A DNA stretch of 18,577 nucleotides from assembly GCA_023433775.1 (NCBI GenBank), contig JAEYTY010000148.1:1-18577 (forward strand), read 5' to 3'. The notes below the pieces were generated by a model that had not been told where the DNA came from, did not search any database, and saw only the letters and a program-made list of their open reading frames with translations. The DNA is from Pseudomonadota bacterium (GTDB lineage Bacteria > Pseudomonadota > Alphaproteobacteria > Rhizobiales > Devosiaceae). Both the position numbers and the translations under genes were made by a program. This document shows, one piece after another, positions 16,950 through 18,577 of this stretch (positions are counted from its first letter, which is position 1; every line of letters starts with the position of its first letter).

Positions 16950-17657
16950 TTAGCCACCAACAAGGCGACGCGGACTGACCGGATAGGTGCGCTCGCGACC
17001 CAGCATCACGACTTCCAGAGCGGCGAAATTGAAGAGGCCATGGAAGGCCGGCGAGAGCACGTTGAGGGCGCCGGTGGAGCTGCCATAGGCGGGCAGGATC
17101 AACAGGCGATTGTCATGCACGAAACAGGGTGCGCGGGTGCTGCGGCCATTGACTGCGATGCGGGCGGCGGGGTGTAAGTGTCCGCAAATCAAGCCTTTTT
17201 CGCCGCGGCGCGGCTCGTGGGTGAGGGTCAGCCCGTCGATCTCAATCTCGGGCAGGCAGGTGCCGCCCATGACATGCGCAAAAGGGTCGTGATTTCCAGC
17301 AAGCCATAGACATTCTGTCGCTTCGACAATGCCGTCGAGCCGCATACGATCGCTATTGGTTAGCAGACTGCTAGCATCTGGGCGGTGGAAAGTGTCACCG
17401 AGCGAAATCAGCCGCTTCGCCCCGGTCCGCCGCAAATCCATTTCGAGGCGCGTGAGCGTCATGCCCGTATCATAGGGCGGCAACATCTGGCCGCGACGGG
17501 CAAAGCTGGCCATCTTTTCAAAATGGAGATCGGCCACCAACAGCGTCTGCCGCGCGGGCCAAAACAAGGCGCCCGAGGGAAGCGGCTCAAAGTTATGCCC
17601 GGCGAAACGCAGCATGTTAGGCTCGGGGTTTTGAGTGGCGAGGGCGGCGGGGTTCAT
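16950..17657 (-). CDS. pdeM: Ligase-associated DNA damage response endonuclease PdeM
   Basis: A calcineurin-like metallophosphoesterase of 235 residues. All metal-binding blocks are present: D43-L-H45 in LLVADLHFEK, GD88 in SLGDTFHRPD, GNHD (121-124), H147 in LTLTHEP, and GHLHP (159-163). The sequence FARRGQMLPPYDT is characteristic of PdeM, which family annotation places with an ATP-dependent DNA ligase, an Lhr-type helicase and an exonuclease in DNA repair. None of these partners is in the window. I start at 17657 (MNPAALATQ) because the family usually has about 15-20 residues before the first beta strand. The ATG at 17615 is an alternative, and neither has a strong ribosome-binding site. 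A longer frame to 17954 runs into the neighbouring gene's antisense and is rejected. Confidence 0.88.
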   Translation of the reverse strand: MNPAALATQNPEPNMLRFAGHNFEPLPSGALFWPARQTLLVADLHFEKMASFARRGQMLPPYDTGMTLTRLEMDLRRTGAKRLISLGDTFHRPDASSLLTNSDRMRLDGIVEATECLWLAGNHDPFAHVMGGTCLPEIEIDGLTLTHEPRRGEKGLICGHLHPAARIAVNGRSTRAPCFVHDNRLLILPAYGSSTGALNVLSPAFHGLFNFAALEVVMLGRERTYPVSPRRLVGG

Positions 17658-17751
17658 GCGGGGTGGGGCGTTTCGAGATCGCGGCCCAGGAATGGCGGGC
17701 TTAGGCGGGAGGGCGAGCCGTGTCGAGCTTTGTTGGGGGTATGGATAGCTG

Positions 17752-17770
17752 ATTCCGGCAAGGGGGGAAT
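17752..17770. repeat. Imperfect inverted repeat ATTCC...GGAAT in the pdeM upstream gap
   Basis: Short arms around a G-rich centre in the 143-base gap between pdeM and the ATPase fragment. The stretch 17720-17790 has the look of a degenerate intergenic repeat unit, but no second copy is present in the window to prove it. Confidence 0.2.
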
Positions 17771-17800
17771 GTCGCGGGAAGACCTTTGGAGAGCCACGTT

Positions 17801-18577
17801 CTAGTTCAAGGATGGTGACGCTCGAGTATACTTGCGCCCCACTACAAGCAGGCTGTTTTCCAACTCCGGCGCAATTTTGGAGGTCGTAAAAATAATTTGG
17901 TGCGGCGTGGTCAACTCTGACGACACCTTGGCGATCAATCGCTGGAAATTCCAAGATCTTTCCTGAACCATGCCCTTGTCTTCGATGTTATCGAATAACA
18001 TCCAGCGCGGCAGGTTGAACTCTGAGTCGATTAAAGCGCTGGCCAACATGGACAATGCGAAGCTGTTTTTTAGTATAACCATGCCGCTGGCACTACCGGC
18101 ACGGTTCTTTTCGCCATTGATAGCCACCCAGTCGTCGGCAAATGAGAAGGACACATGGTCGACTTTTCCAAAGTCGCTATGCTCCTCCAAATCTTGATCT
18201 AGCAAGCGCTTTGCTTGTCCTGAAACTAGAGTATAGGCTGTTTGTTTTCGCCTATTTTGTGAACGCTCGATTCCTTCGATTTCCAACTTCAAACGAGTAA
18301 TGCGGTTGTTCAGGTCCTCCTTGGCGTCGGAAGCACGGCCTATCCGCTTGGATAATTCTAGCCGCTTCTGTAGACCTTCCAATTGGCTGTCAATAAAGCC
18401 GACCTGCCTACTCAATTCGGCAATCGCGCCTTCGCGCCCGGTGATCTCGCCAGTTTGATCGACCTCCATAGCCGCATTCGCACGCCGTAGGGCTTGGCGG
18501 GCAACGCGCAACTCAGCTTTCTTTGTTATCAGTTCAGCCTCGCGCTCAACCTGCAGCGCCTCTGACTCCTTCAATTG
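17801..18577 (-). CDS. C-terminal part of an SMC/Rad50-like ATPase (N-terminus beyond window)
   Basis: The last 258 residues of a larger protein; the frame is open through base 18577, and the apparent TTG start at 18574 is simply an internal Leu. Residues 1-115 of the fragment are coiled coil (LQVEREAELITKKAELRVAR onward). The rest looks like the C-terminal half of an ABC/SMC-type head: a signature-like AGSASGMVILKNSF near 157, a Walker B-like PRWMLFDNIEDKG near 190-202, where Asn replaces the second acidic residue of the usual DE, and a closing strand HQIIFTTSKI near 218. The Walker A half should lie across the edge. Base composition (48-53% GC on three counted lines) is clearly lower than the 63% elsewhere, suggesting recent transfer. 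Such ATPases occur in phage-defence and DNA-repair loci; which one cannot be decided here. Confidence 0.7.
   Translation of the reverse strand, partial: QLKESEALQVEREAELITKKAELRVARQALRRANAAMEVDQTGEITGREGAIAELSRQVGFIDSQLEGLQKRLELSKRIGRASDAKEDLNNRITRLKLEIEGIERSQNRRKQTAYTLVSGQAKRLLDQDLEEHSDFGKVDHVSFSFADDWVAINGEKNRAGSASGMVILKNSFALSMLASALIDSEFNLPRWMLFDNIEDKGMVQERSWNFQRLIAKVSSELTTPHQIIFTTSKIAPELENSLLVVGRKYTRASPSLN

Noticed and set aside
17658..17954. 99-residue upstream extension of PdeM
   Set aside because: It reads antisense-free but out of frame through the intergenic gap and into the neighbouring ATPase gene, has low-complexity Pro/Ser/Arg content, and adds nothing conserved to the phosphoesterase fold.

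Overview
The window looks like the chromosome of a GC-rich alphaproteobacterium, most likely Hyphomicrobiales (Devosia-like is my guess). The evidence is the pairing of a TauE/SafE permease with a TIGR02186 protein, a PodJ-type polar protein, PdeM and an unlipidated BMP-type nucleoside-binding protein. Two sample lines counted by hand gave 63% GC. Three lines at the right edge gave 48-53%, so the last ~760 bases look compositionally foreign.

Left block (1-5694, minus strand): a nucleoside uptake and salvage operon read right to left. It encodes a periplasmic BMP-family binding protein, a double ABC ATPase, two permeases, cytidine deaminase and purine-nucleoside phosphorylase (cut by the left edge). 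Genes are joined by TGATG or ATGA overlaps or by gaps of about 25 bases. A promoter-like sequence with two dyad elements lies upstream. Together the products would import nucleosides, deaminate (deoxy)cytidine and phosphorolyse purine nucleosides.

Middle block (5725-10396): a possible 40-residue membrane peptide and a CoxG-like SRPBCC protein on the minus strand. Diverging from them is a tight plus-strand cassette of three poorly characterised genes: a TelA-like helical protein, a single-pass membrane protein (DUF6384-like), and a coiled-coil protein with a Gly/Ser-rich tail. This cassette is the best candidate for an undescribed system here.

Right-middle block (10401-15092): a VOC-fold protein and an orphan NarL/FixJ-type response regulator on the minus strand, diverging from a 1143-residue PodJ-like protein (coiled coils, one membrane span, Sel1 repeats, peptidoglycan-binding domain). 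The intergenic region upstream of the latter carries a near-match to a CtrA site and one GANTC site, consistent with cell-cycle control.

Right block (15257-18577): a TauE/SafE permease translationally coupled to its TIGR02186 partner, then on the minus strand the PdeM phosphoesterase, and finally the C-terminal part of an SMC/Rad50-like ATPase in lower-GC DNA. The latter may mark the edge of a genomic island or defence locus beyond the window. No RNA genes, insertion sequences or CRISPR arrays were seen.
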